Source of the DNA: Metallyticus violacea
Taxonomy: Eukaryota > Arthropoda > Insecta > Mantodea > Metallyticidae
DNA: 64,000 nt
Direction of reading: 5' to 3'
Assembly (NCBI GenBank): GCA_030762175.1
Contig: CM060831.1
Span: 2,745,001 to 2,809,000, forward strand
Shown piece after piece: positions 1 through 14,000 of this stretch. How positions within the stretch are numbered: the first letter of the stretch is position 1; the number at the start of each line of letters is the position of its first letter. The position numbers and the translations under genes are program-made. The notes below the pieces were generated by a model, which was not told where the DNA came from, did not search any database, and saw nothing but the letters and a program-made list of their open reading frames with translations.

Positions 1-494
1 TATGGACCTTATGTTTTGTTGTTTCACAGCAATAAGAAAATAAAATTCAAATATGATGCCACTGGTGACAGCTACAGTAACTACAAGATTAACATGCAAG
101 TTGCCAGCTGTTTGAAATTCTGAACTTTATTATCAAACAGATAGTTATCAAAAGGATAATTCTGGCTCAGAAACAGATGTAAATTGTCTGCCCTATAACA
201 TTTATGGAACTGATTTAAGGAATAGATATCTAGAGCTTTATACAACGGAGTCTATGTTAAGCTGGAAACTTTTCTGACCGTACCCTGTACTTCATACTTT
301 CTTCTCAGACCTTCATATGTTTTATTGAGAAAATAAGTTAAAAAAATGAATCCTGTATGTAGTTGAAATGGCACGCAGGAGCTATATATCTTATTTTTCA
401 ACTTTGAAAATTAGTAATAGAGAATCAGATATTTGAGATTGTGTTATTTTTCATGACATCAGAAGAGGTGGTAACTTAAAATCATTTTTTTCAG
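1..494. other. Intron of MAP3K4, no recognised feature
   Basis: AT-rich sequence ending in a polypyrimidine run and an AG acceptor immediately before the exon at 495. I see no coding segment or repeat I can name here. Confidence 0.6.
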
Positions 495-737
495 AAGTGG
501 TTCACTGGAAAGAAGATCACATCAGCAGCTTCGTAATCGAACTGTACAATTTGATTTAGATAGTAGCAGCCCTTCAGATTCCAACAATTCAAATGTGTCC
601 CATGGTACAGCTGGTACATCATCCTCTGAAGGTGCCTTGGAACTATCAGAAAACATGAATGATTATTATAACTTATGCACCATAACAAGCATTGGCCAGT
701 CATTCTGTAGTTACAAGTCATCATCAAATCCATACAG
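495..737 (+). CDS. MAP3K4: MAP3K4 exon a
   Basis: Acceptor TTTTTTCAG before 495, donor GTATAC at 738. The first base completes a codon from an upstream exon, and the frame then reads SGSLERRSHQQ... to SSNPYR. The segment is serine/asparagine-rich before NDYYNLCTITSIGQSFCSY. The exon ends with two bases (AG) of an Arg codon completed by the next exon. Confidence 0.88.
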
Positions 738-3700
738 GTATACATTCATATACTTTATAGTTGCAAAACAGCAAGTACTCAGGGTTTTTAACTCACAGAC
801 AATGTAATGTTTCAGGAAATACATGGAAGAAGTTTTGAAGACAAGAGGATTAAAAAAAGCAATCTATTTTTTGGAAAAGCTTCATAATCACATTCTCCAT
901 AAAGCAATGATAACTTTGGAGCGACCTGTAACGAAAACTAATAATAAGGTAGGTGTTTGCTTCCTTAAACATTATATGAGTGTCGTTTAAAAAGTTCTCA
1001 GAATGACCAACAGATTGCAGCAGCAACTTTTTATCAAAACCTACCATCTTCCATTGAAACATTGTACAATAATACACGGATTAATTAGAATAGTAGTAGC
1101 AACAGCTATTTGTTGCAGGGGAGACGTGTCTAATACAGGAAAAATGGCAATTATTAAATATTGTGTGGTTATTAAGTACTTGGTAAAGAAGGAAATGAAT
1201 GCAACAGAATTCATACAGATATGACAAACACTCTAGGAGATAGTGCACCATCATTTTCAACCATTTCCAAGTAGACCATTGCTGTGAGAGCTTGGAAGAT
1301 GACCTAGACAGGGATGACCAAAATCTGTCATGACATAGAAATTATTGATAAGGTGCAAGATATAGCTCTGGAGGATTGCCACTTAAAGATATCCGAAAAA
1401 TCTGAAGCTCTGGGTATTTCAGGGGATGTTAGTTCACATTTTGAGGGAAGAATTTTGCTTGAATTAATTATTGGCAAGCATAGGTGCCATGACTGCTGAA
1501 AAGTGAATAAGAGTGTAAATCTTTTAGCAAAGTTTGGCCCGTTTTCAGAGAGATCCCACCAATTTTCTGCTTGATTTGTGACTGATGAAATGTAAGTGCA
1601 CTACTAACCACCTGAAACAAAACATCAGTTTTAACAATGGCAGTATCACAATTATGCACTGCCACTGCCAGTAAAGTAAGTTTGTGAAATCAGCCCAGAA
1701 AATCATGGTGTTGGTTTTCTGGAATGCTAATTGATTATCATATTACTGTAACAACTATCACTGGAGTGTTTTGAAAACTAAAATACATGAGAAAGCTCTT
1801 CTTGCATCAAGAAATTCTTGCTCTCTCATGTATGCCATTGCAGTGGCAAAAATCAATGATTTGAGGTATCAATGATCTGCTACATCTCCCTTATTCCCCT
1901 GACTTGGCTCTATCGGCCTTCCATCTGTTCCCTAAACTGAAAATTCCTTGGTGGAAAGAATTTTTCTCCCGATGTTTAAATCATCAATTTAGGCATATTT
2001 TGCAAGCGTGAAGAAATCTGATCACGGGGGTTCATTATTATGATGTACCCATCATATTCACCAGCTTTCACTCTGTCTTATTATATCTTATTGAATAACA
2101 TAAAGGAAATTGCTGCAAGGTAAAAAAAATTCGGCAACTACAAGAAAACTCAGGGAGCTGTCCATGAGTACTCCCAAACAATGCTATAATGAAATTACCA
2201 GGAAGATGGCAAAGGAGCCTTGACAAAAATGGGGAGTATATTGAGAAATCCCATTGCGTTGAACCATGTTACATCATAAACTACTATGGTAAATAATTTA
2301 TGAATGCTCCTCATATTTCATCAGAGGAGAAATGCTTTGAAAGATTATAAGGTAATTTTAAATTAAATAATCTTAACATGTTATTTATAAAATTAGTTTG
2401 GTTATTTTGGTTATTTACACCCCTGCATGTTTACGATATCTTACAGACTGAAGAAAGTTTCTCTGTGGACACAGAAAACACATTACTACTTGATGATCAA
2501 CAGGAAGAAGATGAGGAAGAAGAAGAGTTGCGTCGCTATGGTTACTGGAGCAAAGAGGCTCAGTCACTTGGTCTTCCATCATATCGCTCTGCATTCCTGT
2601 TCCTGTCACGAATTCCATTCGAGATGATCCATGAATTCCTTCGCATGAGGCTGGAACAGAAACCTAATCATCCATCTGTGCTGAGCATTAGACAGGTAAG
2701 CAGTTATAGTACTTCTTAGGTTTTCACGGCCAGTGTTGTCATTAAAACAATTAAATTCTCTCGGGCTGTTTTGCCGTGGTCCATGGTTTAAATTACTACC
2801 ATAGCTTTCACCAACTACTCCGATTGGCATCTTCAGTGGACGAAGAGATGGATCAGAGACAGATCAATACTGTCGTCGTGTTAGCAGTTAGGTGTTACTC
2901 TTCGTCCACTGAAGATGCCAACCGGAGTAGTTGGTGAAAGCTATGGTAGTAATTTAAACCATGGACCACGGCAAAACAGCCCTGGAGAATTTAATTGTTT
3001 TAAAGGTAAGCAGTTCTCTTTTATTATGTCAAAACTTGCTAATTGTTGTGCAAAAATATAACACACCTATTACTCTGTTACAGCTGATGCGAGAGTTGAA
3101 AGAGGGGCTGCGTATTGCGGTGCTGCATAAACAGAGGTATCTGCAGTTAAAGGAGGCTGCTCTTTGGAATGTTGACAAAGATACCATCAACTCTTCAGAA
3201 ACTGCAATAGAAGAATTTGACCAAAGCATGAGGAAAGTGCTGGAGGTTAGTACAGACTGTTTACCTTATTAACTCTTTTTGTTTTGATATTATTGTATGA
3301 TTTAGTTGAATTTGTTTTGATATTATTGTATGATTTAGTTGAACTACACACTCTTAATGCTTCACTTACTTGTCATAATATATAGAATCGGTTTCGAGAA
3401 CATTTCATCTCATCATCAGCTAGGCTAAAATTCAACTGTTGGATAATTTATTAAGCTGTGGGAATGTGTATTCTGCTCTGGTGGTGGTGTGATAAACTTG
3501 TAGTTTATGTTTTCATCCCAGGTAGTATCGAAGTTCATGAGAGTGTCTTTGTATTTGTAGATGTAGATTTTCTCCCAAGTTGCTAGTTCTGTAGGTCCTT
3601 GTACTGGTTTTAACAATTTTGCTTTATTCACTATGTCGTGATTTTCTGTTTAAAAATGATATGCTACTGCTGATTTCTCTATTTGCTTGTACTTTGTTCC

Positions 3701-4863
3701 TGAAACGTTCCTTTAACCTTGTGCCTATTTTTCTTTTCGTTTTTCCAATGCAGATTTTTGCACATTCTGCACAATTTATTTTGTAAATACTTGCTTTTTT
3801 TCTCTTGTGGATTACTGTCATTAACATTGTCTATCAGTAGGTTTTTAATGTTACGTCTATTAACCAATGCCAATCTGATATTAAAATCTTTAAGAATATT
3901 CTGAAATTTTTTGTAACCCATGGATGATATGTGAACTTTTTAAAAATTAGCTTATCTTTTCTTGCTGAAAGTGTTGTGGTTTCTTTGCCTCTTGAATGTT
4001 ATGTTTTTGCCTCTTGAATTTCTGCACCTTTTTGTGTATTAGTTCTTTTTGAAAATCATTTTTAACCGCTGTTTCTTCTATTTATTTGTATTCATTAAAA
4101 TATTCTTCTTTGCTAATTTGTAGGTTAACTAGCTGGTGAGTTATACTGTTAATAACTGCATGTTTGTGCACTGTGGGGTTAAAACTGTTAGCTTTGATGT
4201 GATCATCTGCATGTGTATTCTTTCTGTATATTCCAAATTCCAAATTTCCTTGACGTTTCATTATTTCAATACCCAAGAATGGTAACATGTGATCATTTCT
4301 CCCTTGTATGTAAACAATATGTTTCTATCTTGTATATTCAAAAGTTTTAAGGCATCATCAATGAGTTTTTTGCTAACTATGGCCTCAACATATTCGCACC
4401 ATACTAAATTTGTATGGAAAAGCTGTGTTTTGTTTTACTTAAAATGTAAATTAGAACTTGTACACCGAAGCCAATCATATAAATGATATTGGTATATGAT
4501 TTAGTTGAACTACACACTCTTAATGCTTCATTTACTTGTCATAATATATAGAACCGGTTTCGAGAACATTTTGTTTCATCACCAGCTTGGCTAAAATTCA
4601 ACTGTATTATAACAATTCTTTTTGTTTTGCTGATTTGCATATCCCATTATGGATAGAAGATTTCTTCATAATTATTAATTGCATTAATTTTCAAATATAT
4701 GATCTTTATTGTTTATTTTATAGACATTTGCCCCATAAATTCTATTACAAATTTCTAGTGAAATACACAAAGAGTTTTTATTATAATTATGCACTTTTTA
4801 TGAGGAAATCACTCAAATTTCATTAATTTTGTTCCACTTACTTAAACACCCTTAAGAGCAGTA

Positions 4864-4894
<31 letters not shown>

Positions 4895-7800
4895 TTTCCA
4901 CAAGGCTTTAATCTTACATTTTAATTTTCACTTTAGTTTTATGTTTATCTGATCATGGTTATCAATTTCTTTCTCCTGAATATCTGTCACTTTTGCTTTT
5001 TGCTAGAGCTTAGCCTAGCATGGCTAATCAGACTTATGGAGTTGCCCATTGTTTTTGTCTGGTATTAAGAGGTATTAAGAGGTGATCCATAAACTGTGAA
5101 AAAGGATACTTAGCTATCCGAATTGTGAGCTTATTTAAATTGTTACTGTTTTATATGCATTCACAACTTTTTAACAACCCTTACATATATCAAATGGAGA
5201 AAAATAAAATAACTTCCATGGGTAATGTAAATCAGGATGAGAGACTGTTCAGGTCTTTAGAAAAACACACAAACAAATAAAACATTCTATATTTTGAGCT
5301 AATCAAGAGAAAGCGCAAGTAAAGAAAGCTATTGAGAAATTACTGAAGTGAACAGCAACTGATATCAACTTGACCTTGCAAATAGGAGAATTGACAAGCT
5401 GGAAAACTTTGGAAAACAAAATATTTTATCTATAGGAAATTAATGATCATACAGTATGGATGTGTAAATGTAAATAACCTCTAAGGAAACCAAGTGCATG
5501 TAATGTTACAATATTATAATGAAGCCTGCTGGGAAGATAAAGTATGTATAAAACACACACACACAAAATGAAGTAAGAGTAATAATATATGGTTTGCCCA
5601 AATGAAAGTGAGACGTTTTACTGTAATGATTTAAATATATGAACATACTGGAAGTAAAAGTGATATCTGGGTGACATATGTGCTATACATAATCACCTCT
5701 TTTCAAGCAATGTCCCAGTGTGTCACAAGGTTATAGATAACCAGAGAGAAGAATGTACATGGTTAATAACTGTGGAACCAATCTTCAAAGAAATGGACTC
5801 CCCTCTGCTTGGTAACGCAGCAGATGCTCTGTTTGGCAAGCCTTCTCTCCTCGGAAAGATGCTTGGGGATCCACTGTGTACATACTTTAGGTATCTTAAC
5901 TGTTGATGTAGAAGGGTGTGAACAATTCCTTTACAATGTTCCGTAATCTCTCTATGGTAATGCAGCAATTCTCCCTTAAAAGGTAGTGTAAGGTTGTCTG
6001 CATGCATTCCCATAAACATTGTTCTTATAGTGATAAATTTTGGCTCCACTAACTGCTAACTGGGCCCATTTGAATGAATCCATGTTGTGAACATATTCAG
6101 TTCAATGTACTTCTGCACATGTAAACAACACACTGCACCATCAGACCATATCAGTCCTGTTTCTTACATACAATGCCACTTACCAGAGCAAACACAAACC
6201 TGTGCTTAATTAAACTGTGACAAAGGTCTTAGTTACATTTGGGCAATCCTTATAGATGATAAATTGGTCTGTACATACTGAATTCATATAAATAATTACA
6301 GTTAATCAGTTTAGCTGATGATGTGAACAAAGGGTTTATGAAACTAGTACTACGTATTAAAAACAATAAGTGGAGCAGTAAGATTGCGTAGTTCAGCTCA
6401 ATCATACAAAGATCTTAATTATATGAATAGCTTCTCTGTACATGTTCCAATTAATATTTTAAATTATCCAATTAACATTTCAAGTTAGAGTTAATTAATT
6501 TAAATGGTTGTAATAAGCAGTAAGGAAATAATAGTAATCAAGAAAAGCAGATAATGGTGAATGTTACAAAAAAAAGTTTAAAAATGTTAAAAAAAATTGT
6601 AATGAGCATGTAATGTGGCGTTTTGCAGATTTTCATAAATTTTTTATGTACAAAAGTCTCAATCAACATTGAATGACCTATGATATTTAACTGGCTAGTA
6701 AAAATGTGGATAATATTATCAGGAGGAGATATTGTTATCTGCTGCTGTTGCATTCTGTATTGTCTGGAGTTTGAAATGTGGCAGGTTTACTTGGATTACA
6801 TGCGACAGTGGGTGCTAATGGTTCAACAGGAAGGATACAGAAAAAATCTTCTAGAAGAGGAGTGGTGTTTTGTTAAAACAACATGTCCAAAAATACCTGG
6901 AGGGGAAGGCCTTGCTAGTGACACATTCTGGTAAGTGAAAACATTTAAACTCCTTCTAATTCATGGTTTTTATACAGAGTTTTCATTTGGATACATAACA
7001 GGGATTTGCTTGGCACTGAGAAGCACGCTTTTTGCCAGTGGAGTCTGTTATTCATATCCCCTTAAATTCAAGCACATAGATTTCTCGTGCAAATTATAAC
7101 TACAATAGCCACATACCTTCATCATAGAAGATGTTGGAAATCATGTCCTTGTGCTACATATTTCTCACATCTTTAAGAAAATTTGCAATAACATTCATTA
7201 ATTCTTCTTCTGAAATTGCAGCAATTTCTCTTCTTATATTTTCTTTCACTTCTTCCAACTTATGCAGATTATTGTTATACATTTTATTTTATAAGATCCT
7301 CCATAAATAGAAATTGCATATGGTAAGATTTGGAGACTGCACTGCCCTTAAACTGCTACTGATGACTATATCAACAACAATTTCCTGGATTAATGTTAAT
7401 GAGAGATCAGCAGTATGTGCTGTAGTGGAAAATATGCCTGTGTACATTCAATGTCACACAATTCTTCTAGGAATGATTTGATTATGTTATCCCTGTACCT
7501 CTGCCCATTCATAATATATAGGCCCTATAATTCTGTAAGCATTCATAGCATAAACATAAATTTTTTAGTCATGTAATGGCATTTTGTGTACAGATCAGGT
7601 TTTTCTTCACTCTGGTATCTATTGTTTTGTGTTGTTACATGGTCTTTAAATAAAATCATGCTTCATCCATAAAAAAAAAATTAAATGGGAGTCAATAGAG
7701 TGATCATTAACATTATCCATTACCGAATTGCAGAAATTTAGTCTACCCACATTAACACATGTTTGTAATTTCTTAACCAGTTATCTTAGGGAGTTCCATG

Positions 7801-10800
7801 CCAAGGTTTGCGACAGTCTTGATTACTATGCAAGATCACTCAAGAGATTTCTTTGGACTTCTTTCTAACTTTTCTCATCAAAAACAGATTCCGTTTCCCT
7901 AAATCTGTTCACAAGATTACGAACAGTTTCTCTCTGAGGCACACAAACAGCAGGCATTCTATCTATAGATCGCCGTCTTGCTTCTCTGCATGAATTTGTT
8001 GTCATATGGAATCATACATGAAGATTCTGTGTGCTAAAGTATACAGACTTGGCATTATAACAACATTAATGCACTATAACATTGAAACATGTGGTCTCAT
8101 AACATTCAACTCCTGTACAACACGAACAGCCGGCACACAGAGAGGAGGGAAAGTGAAGGAGGAACAAAACCAGTTAGAAACATCGCAGCACAGGGCAAGT
8201 GAATCCTTGTTAAGCCAACCATGCGTCCAAATATGTCGGGTCTGAATAAATTGAATATAAAGTGAAAACATATTTTATTTGAAATTGGAAATAGGTAAGT
8301 ATGGAATAATGAGAAAAGTAATTGCAAATGGTGACAGGAAGGAGCTAATAACATTTATGGACAGACATATCTCATCATACTAAACAAGCAACCCATAAGT
8401 GAATACGTTAACTAAGAATGTCTACAAAATACTGATATGCTTGTCTACAAATCAATATTTGTCTTCAGAAGCTGTGTTGTCACTTCTTGAAAGTCATATT
8501 CTATAATTTGAACTGAAATAAAACCCTATTGCTGTTGGGAACAAAATTTAGATTCCGTTTAATTTGCGAGAGACATTATTATACATTTGGGATATTTTAA
8601 GTTTTAGAATATTCTCAACATATGTAAAATGTTAAGAATAACTTTAATTTACAATATACTTTTTACTAAAAATTACTTCCAAATTGTTCTAATAATAACA
8701 ATTTTCCTGAAAGTGCACAAACAGTCGTATAATCTGCAATTTAAATCCATCTTGGGTTATCATCTCGGAAGATTGTAAAATGTGCAGCAGTAATCTCCGT
8801 ATGATAAACTTGTATTTTATATTCTTGAAATGTTCTTGTGTCTATGTTTCTCTTTGTTTTTGCATTCTACACATTTTATTTGGTAAACAAGCTCTTTTTT
8901 CTCCAGTGGAACACTTCATTTGTTTGAATAAAGGTTAAAGAAATGGTTAGCAATGTTGTCTGAAGATAATTGAAATGGTATTTCTGTTTTATTTTTCCAT
9001 GGTTGTTTGTTATTGCTTAATGCAAAAACAGCTTGGGATTTTTAGTCACCTCAGGAAAACAAAATAATAATTTTTTTATTGAAGGCTTTTTGCACATAAT
9101 GGATCCTATAATTGCCATTTAATTTTATTGCGATCTTTCTTTGCTTCAGTATCATTTATTAGATTTAAAATTTAAATTTTTCTGTCTAATGGACATAATT
9201 TTTTGAAAATGTATGAAATTTTTGTAGTTCTTTAACATGTAGTAGCTTTTCTCTTTCAAAATTTGCATGTTAATGTTATAAGATAACCATTGCTGTAATG
9301 TCTAAGTTCCATTTGGAATAAGTGAAACTATAGCCTAGGTTAGATTTTTACTGATACTTTCTATATCATGAAAAATAAATGCTAGTATGAGGCTAATTTG
9401 GAAAGTTCTCGAAATGACCCACAGATTGCAGCAGTAGTTCCAAGTCAGTTTTGTTTCAAAACTCACCATCTTCCATAGAAACTCAAACTCAGTGATACAT
9501 GGATTGGTCAAAAATTGTAGTAGCTATAGCTGTTTGTTGCAATGCAAACGTATGTGTATAGGAAAAATGGCAAACATTGAACATCTGCAGTTATTAAGTA
9601 CTTAGCAAAGAGCAGTATGAATGAAACAGAAATTTATATGGGAATGTACCATCATTTTCAACCATTTCCAAGTGGACCTTGTTGTGGAGCTTGAAAAATG
9701 ACCCATGCAGCAAATGACCAAAATGCGTCACAACATCATCAATGAGATGCACAACATATTTCTGGGAAATTTCCAATTAGAAATATCTGAAATTGCTGAA
9801 GCTCTGAGTATTTCAGGGGAACACATATTTCACATTTTGAGGTAATGTTTATGTTTGGAAAAAATGATTTGCAAGATGGTTGCCGCAGCTGCTGACTCAG
9901 GATCAGAGTCCATTTCAGAGAGATCCTGCAGATTTTATGCATTAATTTGTGATCAGTGATGAAACATGAGTACACTACTATTCATCTGAAACAAAACAGT
10001 GGTCTAAACCATGGAAGCATTACACCACTGCCAAAGTAGTGTGTGAAATCTTCACACTGGAGCATATAATGCTAATCTTTCGAACATATTGAAGGCAAAA
10101 ATAGGTGAGAAAGGGCTGGATTTATCAAAGAAGAAATTCATCTTTCATCAAGATAATTCTTGCCCTCACACATAGATCATTGCAATGGTGAAAATCAACA
10201 ATTTGGAGTATGATTTGCTGCCACTTCCATCATGTTTCCCTGACTTGGCTCCATCAGATTTCCATCTGTTCCTTAAACTGAGAAATTTTCATCCAATGAA
10301 GAGCTTAAATCATCAGTTGCAGGCCTGGAGGAATCTAACTTTCATGATGGGATAAAGGCTTTGGAGCATCACTGGACAAAGTGAATTAGCGTCAAGGGGG
10401 ACTATGTTGAAAAATAAGAATAATTTCAAAAAGCTATGTAATCATTTTGTGCATCATTTTCAGAACTTTTCAAATCACTCTTATATTTTTGCCTTCATTA
10501 GGTCAGTTTTAATTCATAACTATAGAAAACTGTTACTATTAATTTGATATATTGAATGTTTAAAATGGGGCATAAAGCATACTAAAATCAATATTAAGAA
10601 CTGTGGTAAGTTAAACAACTGTGTTATAGTTATTCTGCCTTTGACTGTTAACAATTTAATAAAGTAAATTGTGACTTCTGTTTGCAGTCATATAGCAAGT
10701 AGCATGCTTCAAGCAATTTGTGATCAGTTGTTTCTGCGGGCAGAGCAATTGAACAAAAATATCTTCAGTGGTGGGGAACTCTCAGATGATGAATCTTCAC

Positions 10801-10958
10801 CTAAGTAAGTAAACTCCATTCATTTTCATCATTTGCCTTTACTGCCACAGATAGCTGAGGTCGTTAAAGTGCGGACTTATGAGCAGGAGCTCTGGGGTTC
10901 AATTTCCACCAGGACTATCTGCCTTCACTGAGGTTTTGTTTAGGTTTTCCTCACTTCC

Positions 10959-11013
<55 letters not shown>

Positions 11014-14000
11014 TGCAAGGTTATCATTTCATCTCGTGTATCATCAGTGTCTTATCACCTGTGATGCCTCAGTAGTTAAAACAGGTGTTAAACACTTAAA
11101 AAACAAAATGGCCTTCAACCTTAGCAGCCTCTTGTACATCCATCATCTGTTGCCCAAGTCAGTTACTGCATTTAGTTTACTTCTAAAATATTATACTTTT
11201 TAATTGCATATTATAAAACTTTTTTCCCATTTTTATAGCCAGAAAAATATGGGAGATCCAATATTTCCATTTCATAAGAGAAACTGATGGTAGCAAACAG
11301 CAATTTATGATGCAAGTGTTAAAAAATAGCATTTTATTTTGTGGAAACTGGTGGTCAAGTTGAGCAAAGCAGCAAACAAAATAAAATCACCTTTAACATG
11401 TGTATAATACATTATTTTTATACAGCCCTTAATATTAATAAATTAATTAGTCAAGCTTAACAGGAAATTAAAAACAGTGAAGTAGATTGATTATACACAT
11501 AAAGAAGTCTGATTAGGTGACACTGTACTTTACTAACTGGATTAATGTTTGAAGAGCTTTCGCCGGAAACCAGCTGAGGATGAGAACAAACAATCTTTAA
11601 ATATTGATCATTTAGTAAATTACATTGTCACCTAATCAGACTTCTTTATGCATGTACTAGTTATAAAATGAATTTATTCCAATCATTCCAAAAGAAATAA
11701 TTTCATTTACTGTTACCTTAATTATTGTGAGAGGGTTTTTCTATCTAAACTATATAACAACATTGAAATTGATATTATTGTGTGATTTAGTTGAACTACA
11801 CACTCATGACATTTCACTTACTAAATTATTTAAATACATTTCACTTATCTAAATATAAGTATAGAGGAATAAAAAACTTAATGGTAATATTCAAATAGGG
11901 TAGGAAGTAAAATATATATAAAATGGGTGTATGAATAACTGTGGGTTATGGTGTATAGAGAGAGACCAATCATTTTTTTTTATTTGTGTAAATGTTAAAT
12001 TAGGAAATTATAAATTAGGTTTTGTAGTTGAATTTTGAACATCAGACACAATGAGTGTTGATGGCTAATCATTTAAATTTCAAATATTCTTCATATTAAG
12101 TGCTAGAAATGTTTATGCTCTATATGGTTAAGATGTAGTTTAATGTTAATTTAGGTATAGTTGACCCAAGTGTTCTGGATTCCACAAAATACGTTGCATA
12201 TGATATCCATAAAATATGGCAGTTTTCCACTGCATGCTAATGATTTGAAAAGTAATCTTGTTTCATTGATTTTTTTAATAATATGTATATGTATTAATTC
12301 AGTAATATGATATTAATATTAATATAATATTAATTCAATATTAATTAATTCAGTTCCATGTTTAATTAACATAATATGTATATGATTTTGCTAATTCAAA
12401 TGTTGGATAATTTTATTTTACTTCATATCTCCTTGGAATTCAAATTAAAAAGAGGTCACTGTATTCACATTGTCATAGTTACATATAACTTGGTTTAAGA
12501 GGGATTTACTTAACTTGTAAAGGAATTTAAAAAAAGCATCATTACATTTGTTACAGGCAGCTGATGCTATTGGTGTGCCGTGAATTTCAGTCCCTGTTCA
12601 ATGAAACTCGAGAAAAGGCTTTGAAAGCTATTTGTTTTTCCAAAATGCTAAGGAAAGACCTTGAGGAAGGTGACTTTGGTCATGCTATTAGCAAAGAATG
12701 TAAAATAATAATATCTAATTCCCTGGAGGATCTAAAGGTAAGATAAGTCACAGCTTTACATTTCATAATTTTTTTTGCTTTCCCCTGAATCCTGTGCTTC
12801 TAGTCTCCAGTTTCGCTTTTGACTTCATTGACATGTGTGTCCGAAGTCATTAAGATGTGGAATATTTGGGGTTTGAATCTACCAGGACCATCATCCCTGA
12901 CTAAGGTTTCCTTCAGTCCTCATAAATGGCAAATACCAGGGAGGGACCTTAAACTTACGCATGGAATGCGTCTTTACTTTAAAAGCAACCCTTTCCCATT
13001 TTATTATCTCATTGCTGTATCATCAGAGTCCACTGGTTGTAATGCCTCAGTAATAAAAATAGGTGTTAAACACTGTGTGTGTGTGTAAAATAATAAAAAG
13101 AGTTTTAATGTGTGTGTGTCTATATATATAAAATAAAAACAGTTTTTAATTTCTCTGCATGTCCATCAGTCTCAAAGCTGCTTGGCATGCTGAATCACAA
13201 AGTGTGCGGAAAGTGGCATATAATTGCACTTGGCAGGTGTTTATATACACAATGTAAACTGAGGGGCATTTTCACAAAATCTGCTATCTACAAAATTTGT
13301 GATTTTGAATTATATATAAAACAACTGTTTTTAGTAGTCAGGAATCCATTGCTGTAAGTAGAAGTTTTCTAAACTCATTATCCACTGCTTAAATTCAATG
13401 TTAAAGTTAGAAAGTTTTTACAAAACTTTTGGTCTATGAAGAGCAAATTTTCTCAAAACTCCATCTACAAAAACATTACAAAACCTTCTGAGAAAGAAGT
13501 ATCATCTCCTGTTGGTTGTTTTCAAAATAATATAGCTGTGCATTAATAGTAACAGTAATTAATTATTGATGTTATGTTTTCTGTGGACATTACAATGTTT
13601 AGAACTCAATCAGTGCTTATAACAGTGTGCATCTGCTATGGAGGAATATCAGCCTCCAGTTAATTTAGTATAAAGAGGACGTCGAAGGAAGAGGAATGAT
13701 GGCAAGGAAGGGAAAACCAAAATTAGGTATGATAATAATATAGAATATCTCGAGTCATGAGGTGGAGTATACAAACCTGAGCAAATTTGCTTTTGTTCAG
13801 CTAAACTTATAATGATATGCATTCTCTTAAAGAAAATTTCTGCAGTAATAAAATAAAGATTGAGCTAGATAATTTAATTTTAAATGGGTTAGTGTCTTTT
13901 ACCCTGATAGAAGAATAACCAATGAGGAAACGAAGGAAAGAAACCAAGTATTATCATGTTCACAATACAACTGAAGAAGACCTAGTTCTGTTTTCAGATA

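Larger units (their letters stand above)
2706..3003. mobile_element. Inverted-repeat element (MITE-like) with hammerhead-like cores in both arms
   Basis: Two arms of about 104 bp (2744-2847 and 2898-3001) are near-perfect reverse complements around a roughly 50 bp spacer. The whole is bracketed by the 12 bp direct repeat AGGTAAGCAGTT. No coding capacity. Each arm contains a CUGAAGA...GAAAG module described separately. The 12 bp target duplication equals that of the PLE at 30080, which suggests mobilisation by PLE machinery (inference). Confidence 0.75.

Noticed and set aside
2415..2618. - strand and alternate-frame ORFs over MAP3K4 exon c
   Set aside because: Shadows of the real exon, which has splice sites and clear homology.
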